Positions 11,205 to 23,400 of a stretch of DNA of 64,000 bases are shown here, piece after piece; position 1 is the first letter of the stretch; each line of letters starts with the position of its first letter. Source of the stretch: Apoderus coryli. Its lineage: Eukaryota; Arthropoda; Insecta; Coleoptera; Attelabidae. A program made the translations under genes and the position numbers. The notes under the pieces were generated by a model. The model was given only the letters and a program-made list of their open reading frames with translations, did no database searches and was not told the DNA's origin. Location of the stretch: the NCBI GenBank assembly GCA_911728435.2, contig OU452198.1:38469902-38533901 (forward strand). The letters run 5' to 3'.

Positions 11205-14200
11205 ATGAGTAGAGAGCGGTAAGAAATTTAAAAAAATTCCAAATATTTATCCACTTATTGGGATATTATTTCTAAGCTTTTTTTAAACTGTTGCAGAGAT
11301 GATTCGCTTTACGACACCAGTGATATGCTGGGCCTCATCAGGTCACCATTTCCTCCAACGGATCCTGTACGTGCCCAAAGGAAAAAAGACAAAACTGCTA
11401 TTAAAACGACGTTGGAAGTTATACCAGAACAACAGTCAGAAACTATCATCAAGCCTTCTATGTCGTAAGTTCTTTCAACACGACAATTTAACCTTGTTTT
11501 GTATGCCCTTTTTTGTTAAGAATTGGAAAACAGCTTATAACAGCAAATACTGTTTTTATTTAGTAGCAAATGTACTCCTGGGTCTCAATTGAGTTTTCTC
11601 CTTTGACTAACATCAACATTAAACAAAAAATCCAACACGCACTACACCGCCTGATATATGTTTTAATAATAATAATAAAACGTACTTTATTGGTACAAAA
11701 CCCCAAAAGGCCATTGACCGAAGTCCTTCAGCCTATATTTTTTAATTTTTGACACACATTAAATAATATGTGACTACAATCACATTCTGTTTCAATTACC
11801 ATTCAGTATTTGGTGTGGCTGATTAAGATGAAATCTTGTCTCGGATAACACATATAGCATGTATATTAGGATTATATTTTTGTAAATAGTTTTATTCCCT
11901 TTAGATTTTTTTGTGCTTTTTTAATTTGTTTTTTATTCTCTTTTTGCTTGTATTATTACTTATTTATTTATTTTTGTTCGTAGTCAAGAATACCTTTATG
12001 ATTGTTCCTATTGCCGCTCGTTTCAGTTTTTTTAAACCACGCAGGAGAGCCTCTTTACTGAGGGGACCTACGGTGCGGCGGAGTCTACGGGGAGATTATT
12101 TTAGAGATTTTTTGCACCAAAAGTGTGATTATATTTTAAGGCGATTAGAAGCAACCAATAAAAGTATTGTAATAAATTCCAGGACAAGAATCGATATGAA
12201 TCAGACAAAGTACGAAGCTGAACATGAGCGAGAATTTGGAAAAAAATATTTAGTGCCAATGACAAAAAAACAAAAGAAATTTTTTGATAAGAACCGCGCT
12301 TACACTTCGAAGAAATATTTTTGTAAAAAGCGATCATATAAAGTGTCGGAACCGATAACTTCAAAAAAAGTTGAACTTGAGGTAAGTAATGGCTAATAAC
12401 AACATTAATTTAAATTAGTTTCGCAGCAGCAGTAGAAGCAAATGCATATTTCTGATCGTATAGGAGTCTTATTATACAGAGCGTCTCAAAATTCTAGTGT
12501 TTTAAAGTTGAAATACATGGTACGCTACTAAAAAATCGCTGAAGAATTTGCATCATCAGCAGTGGTCCAAAAACAGATCTATGAGGCTCTCCACTCTACA
12601 TACAGAATTTAAAGAACATACAAGAAGTTGGAAATACGCGTTGCAAAAGTTCTATATGATCACAGATCTCGTTGTCACAATAGAAATCGTTTTTTGTATC
12701 GAAATGGCTATCAAATAATATCAAATTTGATCAAAAAAGTTTTGCTAAATAACAGAAAGCATTTGCCAATTTTCCAAAGATAGATTTTATTGAATAACTC
12801 AATTCTTCTTTCTACTTTAACTAAAGTTAAGCAACAAAAATATGTAGGTAATATAAATATAGAATACATGAAATAAACTAATATTGTATACGAACTAAAA
12901 ACAAATATTCCATGTCACAAGTGGGATTCGAACCCAACATCTCCCGATCGCCGGTCAGGTGTTCTAACCACTACCGTGGCACATAGTAGAGATCTCCTTC
13001 AGTCCGTATACATTAACGCCTTTTCTTTGTGCAGTGCCACGTTGAGATCTTTAATTTAAAGACGACACAAACTACACACTGCCACAATGCATTGTTATTT
13101 CTCATTTCAAGCAGCAAACACCAGATAAATGAAAGGAATCTATTCAGCAGGAGTAGTTGACACTGTATAATATAAATATAGAAACATGAAATGAAATAAA
13201 CTAATATTGTATACGAACTGAAAACAATATTCCGTGTCACAAGTGGGATTCGAGCCCAACATCTCCCGATTACCGGTCAGGTGTTCGTATCATGTTTATA
13301 TATTTATATTATACAGTGTCAACTACTTATGTTGAATAGATGTAATATATTTTTTATAGTTTACAATTCCATCGCCAGAAGCAAGCAGTGCTAAAGTAGC
13401 GCCAAGAAGAGTTACACCAACAGCTAGCTGGTTGATTCCTCATCCACAAACCAGTGAAGAATTAGCGCTTAAAAAACCTAAAAGTGGAATTTTCATAAAT
13501 GAAACTCAAGACAAGGAATCTATGCAGGGTTACGATAGTTTCGATTTAGTGTACAGCAGGAAACCTCGGCCTTCATTAAAGTATGAATGCTATAATTTGC
13601 TTATAAAATAGTTTTTTTTTTTTTAATTTGGAATTTATTAGGGGTAAGAAGAAGAAGAAAAAACGTCAAAAGGAGGATGAAGGTGAAGATATGCCAAAGA
13701 AAAGAGGAAAGAGGAGAAAAAAATCAAAGAAAAGTAGCAGAGCTGAAATACCTCCAGGTGTGATTCAATGATTCAAGTTTGCTATTGTTACCTACAATTC
13801 GGACTATTTGTTTTTAGAAACTCCAATACCAGAAGAACTTTATTTGAAAATGGTGGAAAATGAGATGGCTGAAGCTAATTACGGTGAAGGAGATGTTGGT
13901 TTGGAAAACTATTTAACTAAACAGTTTCGCAGGAAAGTATCCCAGGTAAGTTTAATATCAGTGCGACATTGAACTAACGAAGATCATTCAGCAAGAACGT
14001 GTTTACGTGGAAAAAGGTACGATTTCCTCGGGGCCACTGACCACTGCTTATAAAGCAAATCAATATAAATGCTTACCTCCGCGCGGCTATGTGTAGCGAC
14101 TATAGCTGACCTAGGCGATCGTCGCGAGTCGACTGGTCAGAGAGCACGAGAGATGATTGATGATGATTATTGTTGTTCTTATAAATATGAATCTTTCTGG

Positions 14201-14483
14201 ACATGGATCTGATGAAAAATAAACAACTTGTTTAAGATATCCGCTGCAACATCATACCAAAGCAAGGACATCCGATCCGAAGTATCTGAACAAGAAATTG
14301 AAATGGAACCGGCTTTATCCAAGTACATACAGAAGTTCCGTAGAGAATCTGAAATTAAACGTTATGAACCAAAGAAAAGAAAATTCAAGAGGGGCACTTT
14401 GGAAAGTCATTCATTTACCAATGTGAATCAGGATATTCTAAAAGAGTTCTTTTTTGGAAGCCTCCAAGGGACCATGCATCAAG
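11205..14483 (+). CDS. Gene B exons 1-7: basic, low-complexity N-terminal region (about 416 aa)
   Basis: Exon 1 is only 14 nt (ATGAGTAGAGAGCG) before GTAAGA. Exon 2 completes the codon, giving MSRERDDSLYDTSDMLG. Exon 3 starts at 12027, after CGTTTCAG. An earlier AG at 11984 would bring in a stop, so it was rejected. Exon 3 carries FFKPRRRASLLRG and many Lys/Arg. Exon 5 is a nearly continuous basic tract (GKKKKKKRQK, KKRGKRRKKSKKSS) that could act as a nuclear localisation signal or nucleic-acid-binding tail. Exons 6-7 become acidic and mixed (EELYLKMVENEMAEANYGEG). No domain is recognised. Introns 3 and 4 hold SINE copies and short simple repeats. Confidence 0.85.
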
Positions 14484-17400
14484 GTGATTATTTTTAAGCT
14501 TTAATTTTTAGACTAATTATATTTTTGTAATTTTCAAACATAAATTTCATTTGCTGACATTAGATTTAACCTTGATATTCAAGACCGTTTAAGAATCATG
14601 TCAATTTCTTTGATAGGAATAAATCATTTTGTCCCGAGAATTCAAATAAGCAAAAGTAGGAAAAATTTCATTTGGTTATGGCTTTTGCGTACCCTGAACT
14701 TGCCCTCTGGAAGCCGTTTCCTGGAAGAACAATTCCAAGAAAAATGTCGAAAATCTGGTTTTGCTATGGCAAACTCGTATTGCAATATAATCATTACTTT
14801 CAACATCAGTCAGTGTGATGACAATTAACTCTACCAAATGGAGCTGAGTTACTTTTTACTTCGATCTTGTCATTCAATCGTGATTAATTTAAGGTAGAAA
14901 ACTTTTCTCAACTCAAAAACATTATGTTTGTTACTGAGATGCATAACGATGCATTTTTTTATATTTAAAACATTTACAGCCCTCTGCTTTATTGATATGC
15001 TTCTTATTACTACATTTTAAAGATTTAACCTTGACATAGCTTGAGAAATCGAATTGTCAACTCAAGAATCTGGTATCAAAATCATCCAAATTATGGTTTA
15101 CTAGAATGGAACTTTAACTCCTCTTCTTCTTATGTCCAGGTGATGAACACTTTCAAGAAGATGCCCGAAATTTACAAGGCATCTGTATCCCTGTCGCGGC
15201 ATATTGTAGAGCAATTCTTCGCCATCCTAACAAATGGACAAAAGAAACTATCGATGAGATCTTAGATTCAGGAACTGATTTGTACTTGAGAAGTATGAGG
15301 CAATTGCACAGGCATAAAGTTGATGGTATACAACTCAAGGCAGATGAACTGGATAAATATTGCATTATAGGTAAGCGTTTTAATTTGTTTACAAACAAGT
15401 TCTCAGTTGTTTTGTTAGATGATTTATTAATTTTTATAAATATTTTTAAGGTGATAAAAAAATTCGGTTCATTATAGAAGACCCAGAAGTCTCCGGAATG
15501 GTGAGATCAACTGACAAACGCGTATTCAATCTAACCAAGGCACTGAACATATTTTTTGCCCGACAAAAAGCTGGAATATTTCAAACAGTTGATACTAACA
15601 TTGCTATATGGAAAGACAAGTATTACTATTTTTTTGATGCAAAGCCTAGGAACAAAGATCTCCATTATTCAAATACTGGTACAGCGATTATGGGCAACTT
15701 TTATGATGTCGCAACAGTTTTAACAGTATTACTACAAAGATCGAACTTGTTAAATTGGCCATTTGCCATATTTCCTATTAAGGCTCTTCGTGTAGTTGAT
15801 ATAGATGAATCAGATGATGAAGAGAAGAAAGTATTGGATTCGAAAAGTAATTATAATATATTAAACGAGAACAAAGCGGTATTGTTGGGTTCATATGATT
15901 TGGGTGATAAATGCTTTGGATTTACTAGGAGTAAACAAGCTGTTCCAATGGCAGCGGTATCATTAGTAAGTTTATCAAAATTATTTTACTTAGGAGAGGG
16001 CGTTTTAATACGGTGTAATGGGAGGGATGGATGTTAGTGGTGGGGATAGTTTCAGACGTGACATGTTCTCCAGATTTTATCTTATTCGGTTCATAAAGCA
16101 TAGAACTATCGTCTATCAAGCAACTCAATTGGGAAGAAAATGAACGGTATGGAGAAAATCGAACAGATGTCGTTATTACGGGAAATTTTGCTCAGGAAAA
16201 ATAATGATGGCATGGGATTTTTAATCCCTCAAATACGACACACGACCTATTAATGTGGTCACTCCAGCACTTGAAGGAACAATTCCCAGAAATGGTTGGT
16301 AAGTACAAGATGGGTGCCGGAAATGCTTACGCCACTGCTAAAAGAAGAGCCCGTCGAATGTTCCAGTGCGTTTTTGAACCTCTGTAGTGAAAATAAGGAT
16401 GCTGTGTTGACCCGGATTGTTACTGGAGGCAAAATTTGAGTTACCACCTAGGGCGTTGTTGTTTAACTTGTTTATAAATGATATCGGGCAGTATTTCGTT
16501 CACAGTCAATTCAAATTTTTACCCGACGACCTGAATTGTTACCACAGATCTAGAAACCTTTTCTAGATCTGTGATTGTTACAGGCAAATTGGTAGTCCCT
16601 CGGATTGTTATGTTCTACAGGAGGATGTTGTAAGATTGGTGTGAAGTACATGGTATGGTATGTCGTTGAATATTTCTAAATGCTTTTGCGTAAATTTCAA
16701 CCGAACTAGAAGGCCACTATTGTATGAACATTTTAGTGACAGTTCAGCCCTAAAATATAGATCCTCAGTCAAGGATCTGGGAGTTTACCGTCTAGGAATA
16801 ACAGAGCCTCTTCACTTTTCCACGAGGGATTCCACTGTACCAATTAGGGACGACTTTTATCCCTAGAGTGACCAGACTGTCTAATTCCCACTGTCATCTA
16901 GACATCAATTTCTTTGCGGCTATCAGTGAGTGTTTTCGACGCTTGAAGTGTGGGCGTCGTCGTGGCAGTTTGGTATGATTGGCCGATGGTTGTTCTGTTG
17001 TTGTCTGCGTGACTTTCGGGTCCTTGCGTGGGTCTTGCGTATGGCTTAAGCATATTTTAGAATATGTGCTTAAGTTACTGTCTAAATTATTGTATAATTC
17101 AACGTTTCGTTTTTGTTGTGGATCTGGTGTTTAACAAATTATTAATTTTGTGTAAATATGTATAAAAAGGTCACGAGTTTATTTATAATTAAAATGTTGT
17201 TGAATATGTACGCCGTAATAGTGGACTTTTGTCCATAGATTAATAAATAAATAAATTATGGCGACCACCTTTTGAGACTAAAAAGGAAAATTCATTCAGT
17301 ATGAAGGTGTTTCTTTAACTGGCGAATAATACCCTTCAATCTTAGAGTTAAAAGAAGCAATAAGAGAAAAAAGAAGAGGAAAAGGAAAAAAAAGGTGTCA

Positions 17401-20400
17401 GAAATTAAAAAAGAACTTTTTGGGACGAAATTTACGCGTGACGAAGAATTGAACTGTTTCTCGATATATTTTTAAAGGAAGGACATGTTGCAGATGAATA
17501 TTATATTTAAAAAGAAAAATATCGTTGCATTTTTATTTTCTACCCTAATGCCATATCCGCGGAATTAAAAACACCTTCTTGTATGTCTTGTTTCCTCAGG
17601 TTAATATTACAAGTTCCAATATTGCACAATTTTTGTAATGATTCAGTTCTTGTTAAACGTTTTGTTAAAGGTAATGAGAATCACTTAAAGTCTTATTTGT
17701 TTAAGGTCTATTCCCGTATAACTCCTCCCAGCTCTTGGCACAGATCAACTATAGACAAAATCATGCTAATTGGTAACCAATTGTATGTCGAATGTATGCA
17801 TTGTGATGAGATTGACGAAGTTAAAGTTGATAATTTACCTGCATTTTTTACCATCGGACCCTATATGGTGGAAATTTATATTTACCCGAATCGAATGGTT
17901 GATGTTATGTACAAGAATTGCGTCTGTCAATTCAAGAGTTGTGTAGAAGAATTTTTTGATCAGAACACGAATTGTATTGCCCACATTGATAGATCAGTTT
18001 TGGCGATATGGAAACAAAGGAATATGTTTTTTTGTTTCGATCCGTATTCGAGGGATCAAGAAGGTAGATTAATATTTTATATAAAATTAAAAAAGTAATC
18101 GATAATATAATGCAGTGGAGTGTAATATCAATTACAATGAAAAAACACACGTCACACACAGTGGCAAAATGAAAAAATCTGGTCAAAACCTAATCTTTTA
18201 ACTAACCTCACTAAATATTGTTTAGATATTACTTTTGCATGATTATTACAAAATTTCACTGCTAAAAGCATGGTGATTTAAATGATAAAACGGAAAAATA
18301 TCACATGTAATTATTTAAGGAATTTCTTACTTTAAAGTTCTTACATCAAGGAAAATTTAATCGATTAAAAGACGAATTTTACTAGAAAACAGCTTCGTTT
18401 GTATTTGCACACTAAATATACATTTAATATAAAATTATGATAAAAAATTAATCATCATCGTTAGAATTTTCCAAGGAATCATCCCTGATGGACGGCACTT
18501 TGTCTTTCGATTAGAAAGTTTTCTTATGGTTGATATATCTGGATCTAAAGATAGAAGATGTCTATTAAAAATGTTTTGCAAAGTCTGATTCATGGAGCAT
18601 TTACATGCAAAGCTTTCACTATATCTTTTTACATCCTTATTCCCTGCCTCTTGAGCTTCTTCCCCTAGCTGACCAATTGGAATTAAAAATGTTTTTATAA
18701 TATCACTTGTATGAATTAAAACCTTATGTACTGTAGTCGGCATATTGTACTATGGATACTTTTCACCTAAAAGCTTTGTAGTAGATATTTTATAATTTTT
18801 AAAACTTTCGAGATTAATATGGAATCTACTATATATGGTTTGCAAAATAACTTTAAAACGTCTAATAATATTTTCATCTATCCCAGCAATGTCTGACGAA
18901 AGTAAAAAATTTTCAAAAAAACGACGAGGCGTAATTTCATCATTGCTACTGGCAAAACCAGGTTTAGGGCGTTGAACTATTACGCCCATTTTGGACTCTT
19001 AAATTATCTTCATCTTCTCTGTCACGATTTTCTTATTTTCTTCGTCTCTAGTCAGTTTGTATTCCATGTGTAGCAGATTACCCCACGCATGGAGGCTTAA
19101 TAGTCAGACAGCGAACTTATATTGATATCTTTCTTCAATACATTATCAATTTCATTACGCATCCATCAATAGAAAACGACGGACGGAAGCGTGTTCTCGA
19201 ATAGTGCGCAATCTCACAATACAATTATGCAATCCGCTCCTCCTGTTTCGACCTCAATTGGCCTCGTCAGCAGCGGAACACCGCTGGTCAGGGTACATTT
19301 CGTATTGGTACGTGTTACGGCAAGTTTCCATGTGACACGAGTCGCATGACAAGCATGTAATCCATGGCGGTGCGAGAGCAATGCTCTCGATCACTAGATA
19401 CTAATCAAAGGAAAAGCATCTCAACCAGGCGGGAGTCGCGAGACCCCAGACCGTACGTTGAGGTAGCTGGCACACATGTGCAAGAACACACCTGTCTCAC
19501 AGTCCGTATGGACTGTTTTCCTACGTTATACGGTTTCCTTACCGTACTGATGAGAGCACCATGAGCTCGAACACTGTGGATGGATACGTGTGCACGAATC
19601 GTGCGCAATCGCACGATACAATCGTGCAAACCGCTGCTCCTGTTTCGACCTCAATTGGTCTCGTCAGTAGCGGAACACCTGTGGACAGGGTACCTTTTGT
19701 ATTATCAATTTTGTTAAATATTTTTGTAGGTTGTAGAGGTTGCAGCATTGCACACTTTGCTGCTCAATAATAAATGCTTAAAAAACAACCAAAATTGATG
19801 GAAAATTGCAGGTTATGTTGATATTCAGTGTTTCCAGTTTTAAAATGATTGTTGCACATGAACTTCAAATTAAAGTAACAATAATAGCATGACAAAAGTA
19901 TTTTAAGTACCTATACAATATTTAGAAAATATTAAAATATAATAAAATTTATTTAAAATACTCTATAATCCAATACTTAAAAGAGAATCCTCAGACATTT
20001 CTTGCATATTTATGTATGAGTATCTAACAGACACTTTTAATGAAGCATTGAAAAACCGGCCTTGTTAACTTGAAATTTTTCAATGATAGTCAGTATTTAT
20101 AGCGAATAGTAAATAAAAATAACATTACATTGGATTTCTGTTTGTTTTCCAAGGCTTCAAATGCAGAGATGGGTCTGCTTGTGTGTCAATGCACGCAACT
20201 CTCGAATCATTAATCAACACTGTCACAAACAATTACGAGGACAAAAACAGTGTATTTGCATTGGACGCTTTAAAAGTTTGTAAAATACATCGAGATCCTG
20301 TTCAAACGCAGTTTCCAAAACATGTGCCAATTGATGATTATTCATTGGAAGATTTAAAAGACTATAAGATGCGCAAAAGTAAGAAAACTGCAACGGAAAA

Positions 20401-23400
20401 ACCAGTAACCGTTGATTACACGGCATTAGCAATGCGACACATTTTGGTTGGGGAAGATCCAGAGCCGTCTTTGTATGAGATTGGTTCAGCAGTTGGAAGT
20501 ATAGGTAAATTGTTCTAAATCAAAATAGCAGTACCTATTGGGTATTTGCTACTAGGGAGATCGTACTTTTGTAAAAAACTGTGAATTCAGACTTTCTTTC
20601 TTTCAAAAAATTTGACATTAATAATTTAGAGTATGTGGCTTGGAAGATTTCCGATATAGTAGTAATATGCATAGGCTGGTCAAAAAGGGCGCAAGAAGGG
20701 TCAAAGTGTAAATTTACAAGCTTTTTTAAAAAATGTGTGATAGCACACTTATTTCACAAAAGAGCTCAAATTTACACTTTCTTACGAAATTTCGTTATTT
20801 TTATCAAACTTAGGTCCCGATAATTTACCGCCAATGTTGTACAAGCACCCATCGAGGTCTGTATTGAAACAATTTGAGAAAAAAACTGACGTTATTGCTG
20901 ATTTGGACTCACAAAGTTTAACGGAAACACAGGTAAGCTCCACAGATTGATGGGTATGATAATGGTATGCCGATGAGATCGCAATAAGACCGACACGAAT
21001 TCGGCTATATCTATCATGCTCATGTCTCAGTGGAATTGCATTATAATTTAATCGAGGCTCGGCTAATATAAACATAGCTGGTAATTTTCTCTAAATTATT
21101 TACACAAGGAAATTCATTAAGTACTTATAATGTTAGCCTATACTTAATATAGATCGAACCGCCTAGACCGGTCCAGCCAAAAGAAGATATGCCTTTGGAA
21201 TTTTTGGATTTGGATTCATTTGAGTTGACACAGGAGGAAATTGAATTGCAAGTTGTATTTGGCGGAGAAGAAAAATTGTACGGAGAAGAAGAAGGAGATG
21301 AAAAAGGTCATTAATACGTAACTCTAAAGTTTATTAAAAACATAAACGTTTGTCTCTTAATTTAGACAAATAGAATATGAGTTTTATTTTTTGCACTTGC
21401 TTAAAACTCTTGTTAAGTAGAACATAATATGCTTACATGTATTTACTTATAGAAATGGGAGAAGAAAGAGCTAGTAAAAAGTTAATGAAGGAGATGGAAA
21501 AAGAACTATTGAAAGAAATGGCTGAAGGTGGTGAAGATTGGTACTATGCTGATAGTAGATTTACTCAAATTGGTGAATTTTCATTGCCATATGATCCCAG
21601 CAAAATATCTGAACAAGTAACGAAATGATTCATAAAAATTCAACTGAAATAAATATTAATACATGTTTATTTGTTTAGGTTAATACAGATTTGACATATT
21701 TCCCAATCCACAAAGAGATCTTGTATCCTACATATATTCGAGGAAAGCAACATATGAAGAAACGTTTGAATAGATTGAAAGATGACCAATGGGCTGATAT
21801 GTACTTTCCACCGGAGCCCGATGTTACTCAATCAACTGAGCTAAGGAAAGAAAGTAATTTCGTGGATTTACCGGATGATACAGAGATTATTAGAGGCACT
21901 AAGAATGTAGTTTCACTGGGTGAGTTGATATCTATATCATTTTAATAGGGTTTACTCGAGGCTCAACTTTTGTATTTTTATACATGACCATTAAAGGAGC
22001 TTTTGACATATTTTATCACTATATTTCTATAATTTACCATTTGTTAGTGTGAGCTGCGCTATAGCTTAAAACAGACAGACCAATACTCTGGCAAAATCTT
22101 CCTGGAAATTACTTCAGCCATGAAAGATCCAAAATCTCTTTGGATCTCAGGATTTCTTACAGGACATTGTTACTAAGAAACATATGGCAAGATTAGGGCT
22201 AGCGATGAATGCAAATTCTGTTAGGAGGTAACTCCTGAACACCTAGTAACAGAATGCGCCGTTATCAGAAGCCAACGCACGGAACACTTCGGGCATGAAA
22301 TAGTGCAAGGGGAGCGTGTCGTCCCTGAAACCAGCCAAGCTACTGGAGTGGAGTAGTAGGAGCTCTAGAAGTTGAAGAATCGCGTAAATGTCGGCCAAGA
22401 TATGTTGTGGTGATTTCCAAAAACATTGATTGCTTAAAATGATAGCACAAGATCGAAATGAGACCTACAGTGAGATAGAGGCATTTCTTTGCCTATCACA
22501 GACTGCAATACATTCGATGTTGCATGAACATTTATTTGTGAAAAAATTAAATTAGTGATTTAAGAAGTTATTGGAAAAAATTGCAGATGCTATGGGATGT
22601 GTCTTAGACTTGTTGGGTTACGGAGTACCTATCTATTTTAACCAAATGTGCAAAATAGATTAATAGTTCTTCAGATTCTGTCGAAATTGGAAATATAGTA
22701 GTTGTTGTTGATCATACACGTCCACGTAATGCTTGACCCATAAGAAGAATCCAGACTACGTACCCCCGGACGAGAAAGATCAGAATAGTTGATGTAAAAA
22801 TACAAAAACTTTATCAATCATGACAATGCCAGCTCGCATACAGAAATAACTATTTGAACGAGAAAAATGTTGAAATAATGTCTTATGGTCCACATTCGCC
22901 TGATATATTACCTAACTACGTCGTTCTGTGCCCAAACATGAAACAAATCATCATCTCAAAAAGCGGTTTGTGCCTTTCAAAACCATGTTTCTGAGATACG
23001 ACCTTCAGTGTGGAAAACATATTTTGAGAACTGATTCGAACGTATGCCACAGTGTATACCTAAATTATAACCGCGATTATTTTGAAAATCAATAAACTAC
23101 TTTGTTATCAAAAATTTTGTTTTTGTCTCAGATTTTGTAAAATCCTCCGTACTGTAGCCTTGACTTGCTTGTCAGGTTTAATCTTTCCTAAAATTTGGTG
23201 TTTAGGTGAAGATGTAGAGTTTGTAGCACCATTTGTTTGTGTTATGGCATGTGTAGTGGCTAAAAAGTACTCAATTCTGTCGTGGACCAGTGAAATTGTT
23301 GACTACATACTAAAGTGTGGTGCGGAACTTTATAAAGCATCGAAATATAGATATGATCAGGTAAATTGAAAACCAGACAACTCATTTTTAATGAAAGCTT

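Noticed and set aside
11911..12026. Hydrophobic N-terminal extension of the exon 3 frame (possible signal peptide)
   Set aside because: This is the T-rich intron end (polypyrimidine tract). Only the acceptor at 12025-12026 keeps phase with exon 2.
12101..12364. 87-codon minus-strand frame
   Set aside because: Mirror of gene B exon 3, whose plus-strand frame has splice sites and phase agreement.
12915..12985. Possible tRNA gene on the minus strand
   Set aside because: Box-like motifs exist but the element has a SINE body and tail and a truncated second copy next to it.
20581..20823. 80-codon plus-strand frame between gene B exons 11 and 12
   Set aside because: Intronic, ends across the exon 12 acceptor in a different frame; no similarity.
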